A DNA stretch of 64,000 nt from Phocicoccus schoeneichii (GTDB lineage Bacteria > Bacillota > Bacilli > Staphylococcales > Salinicoccaceae). Below the pieces are notes generated by a model. The model did not search any database, was not told the DNA's origin, and saw nothing but the letters and a program-made list of their open reading frames with translations. The DNA is taken from assembly GCF_014635565.1 (NCBI RefSeq), contig NZ_BMDB01000001.1, forward strand, positions 806,001 through 870,000. The letters are read 5' to 3'. The translations under genes were made by a program, and so were the position numbers. Numbering within the stretch: position 1 is the stretch's first letter; the number at the start of each line of letters is the position of its first letter. This document shows, piece by piece, positions 39,588 through 48,365 of the stretch.

Positions 39588-40316
39588 ATGGGACATATAG
39601 AATACTTACAAAATACGAATGATTTAAAATTAAAAGTCGCACATTACACAGAAACAGGTATACCTGAAAGCCATATTACAGTTATTACGCGATTGAGTGT
39701 AAAAGACTATTTAAAATCTAGACCAGATATTAAAGAGGTCCTTGTGTCCGAAGGTCATACGATTAAAGATGTTTTTAATGACGCGCAAAAATATCCATTT
39801 AATCGTATGTCTCACTATAGCATTGACGACTACGAACGAGTTTTAGAAGAAGGCGGTATGCTTTTATATGTGGATGACGAAGACATCTCATCTGTTTCTA
39901 ATCGTTCTGATACGTTAAAAACAGATGACAAAACGCTAGATTTACACGAAGAGGTCCTTGAAGTCAGTAAAGAAGATGTCCATCGCGGAGATGTCATTGT
40001 AAATAAAGAAACGCATACAAAATTAGAAGAGTTTGATGTGCCCATCAAAAAAGAAGAAGTCACTGTAGAACGCCGTAAAGTGGAAGGCGAGCCCTTATTT
40101 GAAACATATAATAATACAGAAGATCCTGATGATGGTCTAAATATAATTCGTATCCCAGTTACTAGAGAACGTATTAAAATTATAAAAGAGAAAGTAGTTA
40201 CTGAGGAAATCATTATTAGAAAAGAAGTTGTAGAAAATACGGAACACGTTTCTGGTACGCTCCGTTATGAAGACGTGACTGTCTCTGAACGTTTGAATAA
40301 ACCAGAAGACAAATGA
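39588..40316 (+). CDS. General stress protein: YflT-like domain plus DUF2382
   Basis: A 242-residue soluble, highly charged protein. The N-terminal part (about 1-100) resembles the general-stress-protein-17M/YflT module (IPESHITVITR, with a Glu-Tyr rich end). The C-terminal part (about 118-238) is DUF2382/YsnF-like with the repeated words HEEVLEVSKEDVHRGDVIV, VPIKKEEVTVERRKVEG and RIPVTRERIKIIKEKVV. Such proteins are SigB-dependent in Bacillus and staphylococci, and a full SigB promoter is present here. The molecular role is unknown. Confidence 0.82.
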   Translation: MGHIEYLQNTNDLKLKVAHYTETGIPESHITVITRLSVKDYLKSRPDIKEVLVSEGHTIKDVFNDAQKYPFNRMSHYSIDDYERVLEEGGMLLYVDDEDISSVSNRSDTLKTDDKTLDLHEEVLEVSKEDVHRGDVIVNKETHTKLEEFDVPIKKEEVTVERRKVEGEPLFETYNNTEDPDDGLNIIRIPVTRERIKIIKEKVVTEEIIIRKEVVENTEHVSGTLRYEDVTVSERLNKPEDK

Positions 40317-40319
40317 TAA

Positions 40320-40352
40320 ATGCCTCTTAAGAAAATCTTAAGAGGCATTTTT
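40320..40352. terminator. Bidirectional terminator
   Basis: ATGCCTCTTAAGA and TCTTAAGAGGCAT pair perfectly around AAA, with T-runs on the right. It is shared by the stress gene and the agmatinase remnant. Confidence 0.88.
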
Positions 40353-40353
40353 A

Positions 40354-40752
40354 TTATTTTTGTTCTTTTTCTTCTTTATTCTTAGTAACATAGCTCAGTA
40401 AGTCTAGCATGACACGAGCTGCTGTTTGACCTGTCATTTGAGTTGGGTCATATTGCGGTGCAACTTCAACACAATCAAACCCAATGACTTCACCGTGACT
40501 TGCGATAGCTTTTAATAATTCATTCACTTCGTCATAGAGTAACCCACCTGGTGACGGTGTACCCGTACCTGGTGTAATCGACGGATCTAGTCCATCAATA
40601 TCAATCGTAATATAGTATTTCTCCCCTTTAGGAAGTAAGTCTAGAATACCCTTCACACCCATGTCTCTCATTTTTTTCGGTGAAAGAATTGTCGCTCCGT
40701 AATCGCGAGCTGCATCCACATCTTCTTTTAAACTGCTACTAATTCCATGGAC
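40354..40752 (-). pseudogene. Agmatinase/arginase-family remnant lacking its N-terminal half
   Basis: About 133 codons encode the C-terminal half of a ureohydrolase: the metal-binding TIDIDGLDPSITPGTGTPSPGG, then GFDCVEVAPQYDPTQMTGQTAARVMLDLL. Intact members have about 290-320 residues; the first metal motifs (GGDHS, DAHxD) are missing. An ATG at 40800 keeps the frame open, but the residues before about 40752 do not look like the family. The break coincides with the start of a plus-strand LysR-like remnant. It is very probably inactive. Confidence 0.78.
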
Positions 40753-40754
40753 CT

Positions 40755-40853
40755 GACTTGTATTTGAACTATATGAAGCGGCAGAACTTTCCACCAGCAA
40801 TTGAAGATTTCATGACAGAAATAAAAGAATATGTTGCATCAATAAACACATAA
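40755..40853 (+). pseudogene. Possible C-terminal remnant of a LysR-type regulator
   Basis: The plus strand reads about 32 codons ending at TAA 40851: DLYLNYMKRQNFPPAIEDFM then TEIKEYVASINT. The pattern LYLxYxK-R-x-x-PPAxxxF is typical of LysR-family C-termini. There is no start codon context and no helix-turn-helix. It adjoins the agmatinase fragment on the opposite strand, suggesting a collapsed divergent pair. The family call is tentative because the fragment is short. Confidence 0.45.
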
Positions 40854-40855
40854 AA

Positions 40856-40881
40856 AAATCCAGGTCATAAGACCTGGATTA
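40856..40881 (-). terminator. Terminator of the LCP gene
   Basis: AATCCAGGTC and GACCTGGATT pair perfectly around ATAA; the minus-strand side has seven T. Confidence 0.88.
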
Positions 40882-40885
40882 AATT

Positions 40886-41854
40886 TTACTCTAAGCTTAA
40901 GTTTTGTCTGTATGCATTTGAAATTTCATTAATACTTTCATCATATGGTAAGAAGTACCATAGGCCATCATCGAGAGTAGCCCCTTCACCTTCAAGTTGA
41001 TATTTCTCCATATCCTTCCTTGCTGGTAAGTAATTAATCATCAACTCATCTAGTTGAGATACTTTAACACTTGTTGTCATGTTATTACCTAATGCATTAA
41101 AGATATCATTTACTCGACCAATCGAACCGATGCTTGCCATCTTATTAACCATAGCTTCTAGTACGATTTGTTGTCTATTTTGACGTCCAAAATCTCCACC
41201 AGAACCATCTTCATAACGACTTCTCATAAATGCGAGAGCCTCGTCACCATACATATGATATGTTTCACCTTCAACATAAGAATTACCTTTAACAGTGAAT
41301 GTACCATTACTAACAACATCCACACCACCAACAGTGTCTACGAGGTCTTTAACGCCGTCCATGTTGATTGATACATACTCATCAATTGGAACGTTTAATA
41401 AACGCTCTAAAGAATTAACTGCCATTTCAGGACCACCGTAAGCATATGCGTGGTTGATTTTTTCAACAGTGCCGTATCCAACAATCTCAGCACGCGTATC
41501 ACGGGGAACACTTACCATGACAGATTTCTTATCCTCAGGGTTGATAGAAAGTAAAATGATAGAATCAGAACGCTCCCCACCACCAACAGCATTACGATCC
41601 GCATCAGAATCCACACCGAAGATAGCAATAGAAATCGCGTCACCATCTTTAGTTTCTACAGTTTTCTCACGAAGCTCAGACTTCTCACGCTCTAAAGGCT
41701 TATGAACCTCAGTATCTAATTGATTTAATTTGTAGAAGAAGTAGCCTATTAAAACAAGGCTGACGATAATGATAAGTAACAAAATAGAGATAATGATTTT
41801 ACCAATACCGAACTTTTTCTTCCTTTTTTTATTTCTTTGTAAGTTCTCTTCCAT
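40886..41854 (-). CDS. LytR-CpsA-Psr (LCP) family glycopolymer transferase
   Basis: A 322-residue protein: a Lys/Arg-rich cytoplasmic start, one membrane helix (about 18-40), then the extracellular LCP domain with AIFGVDSDAD, SVPRDTRAEIVGYG, KINHAYAYGGPEMAVN and FMRSRYEDGSGGDFGRQNRQ, supplying the conserved Asp and Arg residues. LCP enzymes attach wall teichoic acid or capsule to peptidoglycan. The neighbours (mnaA remnant, galE, CapD-like, Wzz-like) fit a surface-polymer locus. Confidence 0.93.
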   Translation of the reverse strand: MEENLQRNKKRKKKFGIGKIIISILLLIIIVSLVLIGYFFYKLNQLDTEVHKPLEREKSELREKTVETKDGDAISIAIFGVDSDADRNAVGGGERSDSIILLSINPEDKKSVMVSVPRDTRAEIVGYGTVEKINHAYAYGGPEMAVNSLERLLNVPIDEYVSINMDGVKDLVDTVGGVDVVSNGTFTVKGNSYVEGETYHMYGDEALAFMRSRYEDGSGGDFGRQNRQQIVLEAMVNKMASIGSIGRVNDIFNALGNNMTTSVKVSQLDELMINYLPARKDMEKYQLEGEGATLDDGLWYFLPYDESINEISNAYRQNLSLE

Positions 41855-41899
41855 TAGTTAACTCCTATGATTTAATAATACTATAACTATACTTAATTT

Positions 41900-42226
41900 C
41901 TGTTGAAAATTAAAGTATCAACATCTAACACTGATTTCTATAATGAAGATAAACCAAACACTTTCCACAATCACACCCGGTACTTTATTTGGATTAGATG
42001 ATGTTCTTAAAGAAATAGCAGTCGGATATGGTTTTCGTTCATGGTGATACTACAACTACTTTTGTAGGATTTATAACACCTTTCTATCAACAAATTGATA
42101 TTGATTACGTACAAGATGGCTTACGTACATAGCAAAAATATGCGCCCTATCCTGAATAACTAAATAGACAAATGGTTACTAAATTAGCTGATAAACATTT
42201 TGCTCCTACAGTATTATCTAAATAAA
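41900..42226 (+). pseudogene. Remnant of UDP-N-acetylglucosamine 2-epimerase (mnaA)
   Basis: A decayed plus-strand segment. Frame one from about 41943 reads MKINQTLSTITPGTLFGLDD then stops; one frame shift later, near 42030, FVHGDTTTTFV and FYQQIDI continue, then GLRT, a stop, QKYAPYPE, a stop, and NRQMVTKLADKHFAPT. These match the MnaA/WecB block around HGDTTTT, AGLRT, PE-x-NRQ and ADxHFAPT in order. At least one shift and two in-frame stops are present, and both ends are missing. Intact MnaA makes UDP-ManNAc for teichoic acid or capsule. Confidence 0.85.
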
Positions 42227-42294
42227 ATTTACTTAAAATTACATTTCTAAGTGATTATAATCTAACTAAATAGTACCTTAATTTTACTTTTAAA

Positions 42295-42321
42295 CAAAAA
42301 AGCCCACCCTAAGGCAGACTT
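42295..42321 (-). terminator. Terminator of tRNA-Arg
   Basis: On the minus strand AAGTCTGCC and GGTGGGCTT pair (nine pairs, several G-U) around TTAG, followed by five T, just behind the tRNA. Confidence 0.65.
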
Positions 42322-42326
42322 TAATA

Positions 42327-42398
42327 CACCCCCGAGAAGGATCGAACTCCCATCTTGAGAACCGGAATCTCACGTGTTATCCATTACACCACGAGGGT
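42327..42398 (-). tRNA. tRNA-Arg (anticodon CCG)
   Basis: The minus strand folds as a tRNA of 72 bases: acceptor ACCCTCG/CGGGGGT (one G-U), D-arm with GTAATGGATAACAC, anticodon stem TGAGA/TCTCA enclosing TTCCGGT (anticodon CCG), T-arm GGGAGTTCGATCCTTC. CCA is not encoded. Confidence 0.9.
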
Positions 42399-42426
42399 AC
42401 AACAGTGCTTATTATAACACATGTGT

Positions 42427-43437
42427 TTACTCAAATACCTTTTTCTCTGTTTGTTCTTTATAATAGTTCCAACTGTCTCTACACATTTCTTTAATCCCAT
42501 AATTCGTCTTATAGTTCAGATACTGGTTCGCCTTTTCGACGTCTGCTACTGACACAGGAATATCTCCTTCTCTATTCGCTTCGAAGGTTTTATTCAGAGT
42601 CACATCTGTTTCTTCTTCCATCGCAGTCACAAGGTCTAAAACTGTCGTTCCGATGCCTGTGCCTAAGTTAAATACATGTGCGCCTGTTTCTTTAAACGAG
42701 AATGCTTTTACATGCCCTTCAGCCAAGTCTTCCACGTGTACATAATCTCTAATCGTCGTACCGTCTTTTGTGTTATATGAATCACCAAAGATTTTAAACT
42801 TCTTCTTTTTACTATCCAGTGCTTGCATGAGTACTGGCATGATGTTCGTTGTATGCGCTGAAATGTATTCACCGATCATCCCTGATTTGTGTGCACCGAT
42901 TGGATTAAAGTAACGAAGGATCATCGCTTTAAATCCTGGTGTACTATTTGCATAGTCTGTAATAATATCTTCGCACATCGCTTTTGTTCTGCCATATGGA
43001 TTTAACGCGTTCTTATTAGACACGTCTTCAGTTAGCGGTGGTGGTGTACCTCCATAAACGATTGCACTTGAACTGAATATAAATTCTTTTACTTTATAAC
43101 GTTCGCATGCTTTTAACAAGTTAATGGTACCTGTGACGTTTGTTTCATAATATTCTAGTGGGATTTCAAAGCTTTCTCCGACATACTTCAGTGCAGCAAA
43201 GTGTAGCACCGTATCGAATCTTTCGTATTGAAATACTTCCATCAACTTATACGTATCTAGAATATCGACCTCATAGAAATCAATATACGCATTGGTTAAT
43301 GTGCGCAATTTCTTTAAACGATCTTTTTTCGAATTTGAGATATTGTCTAAAATCACGACTTCGTGGTTTTCTTCTATTAATTTAAGCACCGTATGTGACC
43401 CGATATACCCGAGTCCTCCTGTTACTAATACTTTCAT
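42427..43437 (-). CDS. galE: UDP-glucose 4-epimerase
   Basis: A 336-residue short-chain dehydrogenase-type epimerase: NAD site VTGGLGYIGSHT, catalytic Ser in FIFSSSAIVYGG and YxxxK in NPYGRTKAMCED, then LRYFNPIGAHKSG and TTIRDYVHVEDLA. It interconverts UDP-glucose and UDP-galactose. It overlaps the CapD-like gene by four bases, so it serves surface polysaccharide synthesis in this operon. Confidence 0.95.
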   Translation of the reverse strand: MKVLVTGGLGYIGSHTVLKLIEENHEVVILDNISNSKKDRLKKLRTLTNAYIDFYEVDILDTYKLMEVFQYERFDTVLHFAALKYVGESFEIPLEYYETNVTGTINLLKACERYKVKEFIFSSSAIVYGGTPPPLTEDVSNKNALNPYGRTKAMCEDIITDYANSTPGFKAMILRYFNPIGAHKSGMIGEYISAHTTNIMPVLMQALDSKKKKFKIFGDSYNTKDGTTIRDYVHVEDLAEGHVKAFSFKETGAHVFNLGTGIGTTVLDLVTAMEEETDVTLNKTFEANREGDIPVSVADVEKANQYLNYKTNYGIKEMCRDSWNYYKEQTEKKVFE

Positions 43438-45326
43438 GAAAACACTCCAGTTAATTTTAGTTTGATGCGTGCCTTACTTTCCTTTGGTACAAGCTGAGTC
43501 CAGACTAGTCCCATAAACATAATCGAATAGATTGGGATGTGAATCACCATATCGATAATTGATTTTTCGTTTGTAAAGATAAAGTGATATAGGAAGTAAT
43601 AGATTGCTGTGAGTGTTTCTTCATCAACCGCTCTTACTTTTCCGCGATAAATTTTTTCATAGATTTGATTTGGATGAATTTCACTCGGTCCGAGAAGTTC
43701 TTCATAGAGTTTTTCTCCTGGACGCATGCCACTAAATTCGATTTTGATGTCACGTTCATTGAACCCACTGAGTCGGATAAGTTTTGTCGCAAGATCTACA
43801 ATTTTTACCGGTTCACCCATGTCTAGGACAAGTACTTCCCCACCGATTGCAAGTGTACTTGCTTGTAATACAAGACGTGACGCTTCCGGAATCGTCATAA
43901 AGTATCGTGTCATTCTTGGATCTGTTACAGTAACTGGACCGCCACGTTCAATTTGTGATTTAAATAGTGGGATGACTGATCCTCTACTACCTAGTACGTT
44001 TCCGAATCTAACGGCAATAAAGTCTGTGTCTGACTTCACATTCATGTTTTGGATGACCATTTCAGCGACACGCTTTGTTGCACCCATCACGTTTGGTGGG
44101 TTTACCGCTTTATCTGTAGAGATCATGACAAATTTCTTCACGCCTGCTAAAACCGCTGCTTCAGCTGTATTTTTTGTACCAAAGATATTGTTCTTAACAG
44201 CTTCTAACGGGTTGTACTCCATCATCGGTACATGTTTGTGTGCTGCTGCATGATAAACGACATGTGGCTTATAAGTTGCGAGAATTTCACGCATCCTGTG
44301 TTTATCTTGAATATCTGCAATGACTGGAATAAATTCTGTGTCTGTATTTAAACGACTCAGTTCTTGGTGAATTTGATAGATACTGTTTTCACCGTGTCCG
44401 AGCAAGATGATTCGGCTTGGGTTGAAACGTGACACTTGGCGAGTAATTTCAGATCCAATTGAACCTCCAGCACCTGTGACAAGTATTGTTTCTCCTTCAA
44501 TTTCATTTCGAATTGTTTCGATATCTAGTTCAACTGGCTCACGACCGAGTAAATCTTCAACATCTACTTTCTTTAAGTTGTTTACTTCAAGCGTCCCGCT
44601 CATAATATCTTCAATGTTTGGCATTTTTAGGACTTGAACATTTAAGTTTTTCGTCATTGTGTAAATTTGTTCGAGTCTAAACTTAGGTAATGTAGGAATC
44701 GCGATGATAATCTTTTTGATTCTAAACTTCGTAACGAGCGTCTCTATATCGTCGATTGTTCCGCCTACTTTTACACCATGAATGAACATGCCTTGTTTTT
44801 TTTCATCATCATCTACTGCGACAACAGGTTCTAGATTCATGCTGTTTTTCTCTCTCATTTGACGCATTAAAAGTGCCCCACCGTCACCTGCTCCAACAAT
44901 GAGTGTAGGTTCTTTTTCTATACCTTTTGACTGGTTTCGGCTCACTACACGTGTCATGAGCCTTGTCCCTCCGATGAGCATAATGTGCATCATCCATGTG
45001 AGTAGGTACAGTCTAAAGAAGAATGGTGTATTCGTTGCGAGTGGTACGACGAACGCTGTTATTACTACTGATGACGTCACTGATTTTACAACGAGCATCA
45101 GTTCATTTACGCTCGCGTACTCCCATGCGCGGTGATACAGATCAAAAATACTTGCGAAAATATGGTGACTTGCGAGAAGTAATAACGATGAAAACACAAG
45201 TACACTTCTCGGAAAGCCTGCAAAGTATGGCTCTAAAATGTAGTAACACACAAATACTGAAAACGTCACTGAAATACTGTCTAAAATAATGAATGATAGT
45301 GGTTTCCATTTGATATGTTTCTTCAC
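43434..45326 (-). CDS. CapD/EpsC-like nucleotide-sugar dehydratase, membrane-bound
   Basis: A 630-residue protein: four membrane helices (about 10-125), a CoA-binding-like NAD domain (LIVGAGDGGALLMRQM near 145), then the SDR catalytic domain with VTGAGGSIGSEITRQV near 290, KHVPMMEYNP and a STDKAVNPPNVMGATKR active-site region. It resembles EpsC/CapD/PglF 4,6-dehydratases that make UDP-sugar precursors for capsule. The last 60 residues are unusually hydrophobic (YYFLYHFIFT, IPIYSIMFMGLVW) and not like the tail I expect. It overlaps genes on both sides by four bases. Confidence 0.9.
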   Translation of the reverse strand: MKKHIKWKPLSFIILDSISVTFSVFVCYYILEPYFAGFPRSVLVFSSLLLLASHHIFASIFDLYHRAWEYASVNELMLVVKSVTSSVVITAFVVPLATNTPFFFRLYLLTWMMHIMLIGGTRLMTRVVSRNQSKGIEKEPTLIVGAGDGGALLMRQMREKNSMNLEPVVAVDDDEKKQGMFIHGVKVGGTIDDIETLVTKFRIKKIIIAIPTLPKFRLEQIYTMTKNLNVQVLKMPNIEDIMSGTLEVNNLKKVDVEDLLGREPVELDIETIRNEIEGETILVTGAGGSIGSEITRQVSRFNPSRIILLGHGENSIYQIHQELSRLNTDTEFIPVIADIQDKHRMREILATYKPHVVYHAAAHKHVPMMEYNPLEAVKNNIFGTKNTAEAAVLAGVKKFVMISTDKAVNPPNVMGATKRVAEMVIQNMNVKSDTDFIAVRFGNVLGSRGSVIPLFKSQIERGGPVTVTDPRMTRYFMTIPEASRLVLQASTLAIGGEVLVLDMGEPVKIVDLATKLIRLSGFNERDIKIEFSGMRPGEKLYEELLGPSEIHPNQIYEKIYRGKVRAVDEETLTAIYYFLYHFIFTNEKSIIDMVIHIPIYSIMFMGLVWTQLVPKESKARIKLKLTGVFS

Positions 45327-46402
45327 TTTATGTCGCCTCCTTTTTTGTCGGACTGTAGTAATATAAAGTCGAGTGTTCCATATTGTTTGATTGTATTTAC
45401 CGTTTTAATGATTGATTGTTTTTCATTATCTTTTTTGTCGATGACGAGCAGTACGATATCTGCCGCTTCTAAAACAATTGGAAAATCCGCAACTTCTTCT
45501 GAATTATTCACTGGTAAGAAGATAAAATCATTCATCTCTCTTAGGTGTGCAAGTTCTCCACTATGTACTGATTTGATGTGACACGTTGTTGTGTACTCTT
45601 CAGTGATCAGTGATCTTTCGAGTGCTTTTGAAAGTGTGGCTACGTGTGACGTATCATTTGGTGACGCGATAACTACTGTTTGTGCTTTTCTTTTTTCGTG
45701 CATCACTGTGAGTTCAGCACGAAGACGTTCGATATCATTCGTATCTGTAATCTCACGGATGTGCGTGTGTTTATCTTGTAAAAAGTCAAGGTCATGAATA
45801 CTATTGATACGTTTCGACACCATATCTTGTAAGAGCATGAGCACTACAGCGAAGATAAACCCAAACACAAGTCCTAGAATTCCGTTCTTTAATAGATTGG
45901 CATTTTTCTTTTCGCCAAGTCTCTCTGCTTCAGAAAGAATTTCTACTGGTGCCATATCAACGATATCGTTCACTTCTTCGGTGAATGTTTCAGCGATTGT
46001 ATTCGCAATTTCTTTTGCTTCATCTTCTGATTTTTGTTTAACCGTAATGTTAAGAATGTTAGAATCTGTTCTTGAAGAAACCGTAATGTCTTTACGAAGC
46101 TTATCTGTATCATATTGATTACCAAGTCTCTCATTCACTTCATTCAGGATACGTGGACTTTTTATGATTTCTGTATACGTGCTAACGATTTGTAAATGTG
46201 CTTTAACGCGTTCCTCCATATCGAGGTCACCATTTTTCGTATCCGTAATCAAGATTTGAGATGTAACCTCTTGCTTTGGATTTATGAAGAGAAACGTTAG
46301 TATGAGCGCTACTACTAGAAATGAGAGCGGTAAAAATACTAGACGTTTGATGTTTCTCTTTATGAGTTGTTTGCCTTTATCTATATTAAAAAGTGATTCC
46401 AT
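45323..46402 (-). CDS. Fused Wzz/CapA-like chain-length regulator with degenerate CapB-like domain
   Basis: A 359-residue protein. Residues 1-195 form a Wzz/CapA module: helix at about 21-40, EVTSQILITDTKNGD, VKQKSEDEAKEIANTIAETF, second helix about 172-192. Residues 225-359 look like a CapB/CpsD tyrosine-kinase domain (LRAELTVMHEKR, TVVIASPND at 242-250, ADIVLLVIDKKDN), but the P-loop GEGKS/T is absent: the positions read NDTSHVATLSKALE. In most Firmicutes CapA and CapB are separate or have an intact P-loop. The ATG at 46402 follows GGAGG. It is probably the first gene of the polysaccharide operon. Confidence 0.82.
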   Translation of the reverse strand: MESLFNIDKGKQLIKRNIKRLVFLPLSFLVVALILTFLFINPKQEVTSQILITDTKNGDLDMEERVKAHLQIVSTYTEIIKSPRILNEVNERLGNQYDTDKLRKDITVSSRTDSNILNITVKQKSEDEAKEIANTIAETFTEEVNDIVDMAPVEILSEAERLGEKKNANLLKNGILGLVFGFIFAVVLMLLQDMVSKRINSIHDLDFLQDKHTHIREITDTNDIERLRAELTVMHEKRKAQTVVIASPNDTSHVATLSKALERSLITEEYTTTCHIKSVHSGELAHLREMNDFIFLPVNNSEEVADFPIVLEAADIVLLVIDKKDNEKQSIIKTVNTIKQYGTLDFILLQSDKKGGDIK

Positions 46403-46598
46403 CGGTGCCTCCTGAGTTTTGATTTCATGGTAAGTATAATTCAGAAATTTCATTAAAAGTGGGATTTCACAAACACCTTAGAATCTTTACATTCCGTTAA
46501 TGTTATTGACTGTTTGTTTATGAAATATACAATTGGTGGTTCAGTTTTTTATCTTATAAATGAAATTATTGGGAGAAGAAATAAAATGAGTTGTATCT

Positions 46599-46615
46599 TT
46601 TGACCTTATTTGACT
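46599..46615. promoter_or_regulatory. CtsR operator of clpP
   Basis: On the minus strand AGTCAAA-TAA-GGTCAAA fits the CtsR heptad repeat (A/GGTCAAA-NAN-A/GGTCAAA) exactly. Confidence 0.9.
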
Positions 46616-46628
46616 AAGGTGGTATAAC
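46600..46628 (+). promoter_or_regulatory. SigA promoter of clpP
   Basis: TTGACC (46600-46605), 17 bases, TATAAC (46623-46628). The -35 lies inside the CtsR operator, so repressor binding would block polymerase. The start codon is 34 bases on. Confidence 0.75.
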
Positions 46629-46662
46629 TATATTAAGAGATGTTTATTTAGGAGGATTTTTA

Positions 46663-47274
46663 ATGAATTTAATACCAACGGTTATTGAAACAACAAGTCG
46701 TGGGGAACGTGCTTACGACATTTATTCAAGACTTTTAAAAGATAGAATTATTATGATCGGGAGTGCGATTGACGATAACGTCGCAAACTCAGTCGTGAGT
46801 CAGTTACTTTTCTTACAAGCACAAGATGCGGAGAAAGATATTTACCTTTACATTAATTCACCAGGTGGAAGTGTGACAGCAGGTATGGCAATCTACGATA
46901 CAATGCAACACATCAAACCTGACGTACAAACAATTGCGATGGGAATGGCTGCATCAATGGGATCATTCTTACTCGCAGCAGGAGCGAAAGGTAAACGATT
47001 TGCATTACCAAACGCTGAAGTTATGATTCACCAACCACTCGGTGGCGCGCAAGGACAAGCAACTGAAATTGAAATTGCAGCAAAACACATCCTGAAAACA
47101 CGCGAGAAATTAAATAAAATTCTTGCTGAAAGAACAGGACAACCTTTAGAAAAAATCGAAAAAGACACAGATCGCGACAACTACCTTTCCGCTTCAGAAG
47201 CAGCAGAATACGGCTTAATTGACGAAGTGCTAGAACCAGGTAAAGAAGTCAAAAAAGACATGTCAGAAGAATAA
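46663..47274 (+). CDS. clpP: ATP-dependent Clp protease proteolytic subunit
   Basis: A 203-residue ClpP with the catalytic triad: Ser in [16 protein letters not shown], His in [12 protein letters not shown] and Asp in [10 protein letters not shown]. The N-terminal [20 protein letters not shown] is typical. AGGAGG precedes the ATG. It associates with ClpC/ClpX ATPases. It is monocistronic with a CtsR site and its own terminator. Confidence 0.98.
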   Translation: MNLIPTVIETTSRGERAYDIYSRLLKDRIIMIGSAIDDNVANSVVSQLLFLQAQDAEKDIYLYINSPGGSVTAGMAIYDTMQHIKPDVQTIAMGMAASMGSFLLAAGAKGKRFALPNAEVMIHQPLGGAQGQATEIEIAAKHILKTREKLNKILAERTGQPLEKIEKDTDRDNYLSASEAAEYGLIDEVLEPGKEVKKDMSEE

Positions 47275-47285
47275 AAGAATTGAAG

Positions 47286-47320
47286 CATCCACTCGCCGGA
47301 AACGGTGGGTGGATTTTTTA
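47286..47320 (+). terminator. Terminator of clpP
   Basis: ATCCACTCGCCG and CGGTGGGTGGAT pair with one mismatch around a GAAA loop, followed by six T. Confidence 0.88.
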
Positions 47321-47356
47321 TATAGGGGAGCGCCTCTCTCCTAAAACCCACATATC

Positions 47357-47394
47357 AAAAAAATCTCCCTCCATCCTGATGGATGAAAGGAGAT
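47357..47394 (-). terminator. Terminator after whiA
   Basis: On the minus strand ATCTCCTTTCATCC and GATGGAGGGAGAT pair around ATCAG and run into seven T, 15 bases after the whiA stop codon. Confidence 0.82.
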
Positions 47395-47409
47395 CTTACT
47401 AATCAAATA

Positions 47410-48360
47410 TTAGAGCTTTACTTCCTCGCCATTTCTGAGTTTATCGGCAATTTCGTCTAGCTTGCGGAGTCTATGGTTCACGCCGGATTTTGAAATCGCA
47501 CCGGTTGATACCATCTCGCCGAGTTCTTTTAAACTGACGTCTTGGTGCTCGACACGAAGCTTCGCAATTTCTCTTAGTCTATCTGGTAATGCATCGATGC
47601 CGAGTTCTTCATCAATAAATTTTATATTATCGACTTGGCGCATCGCCGCATTTATTGTCTTATTCAAGTTCGCCGTCTCACAGTTCACAAGGCGATTCAC
47701 TGAGTTTCTCATATCACGAATAATACGAATGTCTTCAAACTTCAACATCGCTTGCACTCCACCGATTAACCCAAGGAAATCTGAAATTTTCTCAGCTTCT
47801 TTTAAGTAGGTGATGTAGCCACGTTTACGGTCAATGTATTTCGCATTCAGTTCATACATATTCATCAGTTCCGTCAACGCTTCTGCATGTTCTTCATAAA
47901 GTGACGCAATCTCTAAATGGTACGCGCTTGTCTCAGGATTGTTTACAGAACCAGCGGCAAGGAATGCACCTCTTAAATATGCACGCACACAACAGTCATT
48001 TTTAAGAATGTCTTCGCTCACGCTATGAATGATTTCACCTTGACGCAGTACGTTCAAGTCATCAAGTATCTCACGCGTCTTTTCTGAAATTCTACAGATA
48101 TAGACGTTATTCTTTTTCAACTGCATTTTTCTTCTAACAAGGAGTTCGATTTCCACGCCATACACTTCTTTTATGAGTGAAAAAATTCTTCTTGCAATGG
48201 CTGCGTTTTCAGTCTGGATATTCACTACAAATTTCCCATTATGAAAACTAATCGTTCCATTCATTTTTAAAAGTGCAGCGAGTTCTGATTTCATACAACA
48301 CGCATCTACTTCCATACGCGTGAGTTCGTTTTTCATCTCTCTCGCAAAGGACACAGTCAT
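47410..48360 (-). CDS. whiA: WhiA, DNA-binding cell-division regulator
   Basis: A 316-residue WhiA: N-terminal LAGLIDADG-derived region ([37 protein letters not shown]) and C-terminal helix-turn-helix ([25 protein letters not shown]). It is linked to cell division and nucleoid organisation in Bacillus. It is the last gene of rapZ-yvcK-whiA, five bases after yvcK. Confidence 0.96.
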   Translation of the reverse strand: MTVSFAREMKNELTRMEVDACCMKSELAALLKMNGTISFHNGKFVVNIQTENAAIARRIFSLIKEVYGVEIELLVRRKMQLKKNNVYICRISEKTREILDDLNVLRQGEIIHSVSEDILKNDCCVRAYLRGAFLAAGSVNNPETSAYHLEIASLYEEHAEALTELMNMYELNAKYIDRKRGYITYLKEAEKISDFLGLIGGVQAMLKFEDIRIIRDMRNSVNRLVNCETANLNKTINAAMRQVDNIKFIDEELGIDALPDRLREIAKLRVEHQDVSLKELGEMVSTGAISKSGVNHRLRKLDEIADKLRNGEEVKL

Positions 48361-48365
48361 CCCTC

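Noticed and set aside
43726-44253. A 175-codon plus-strand frame.
   Set aside because: It is antisense to the CapD-like SDR domain and has no features of its own.
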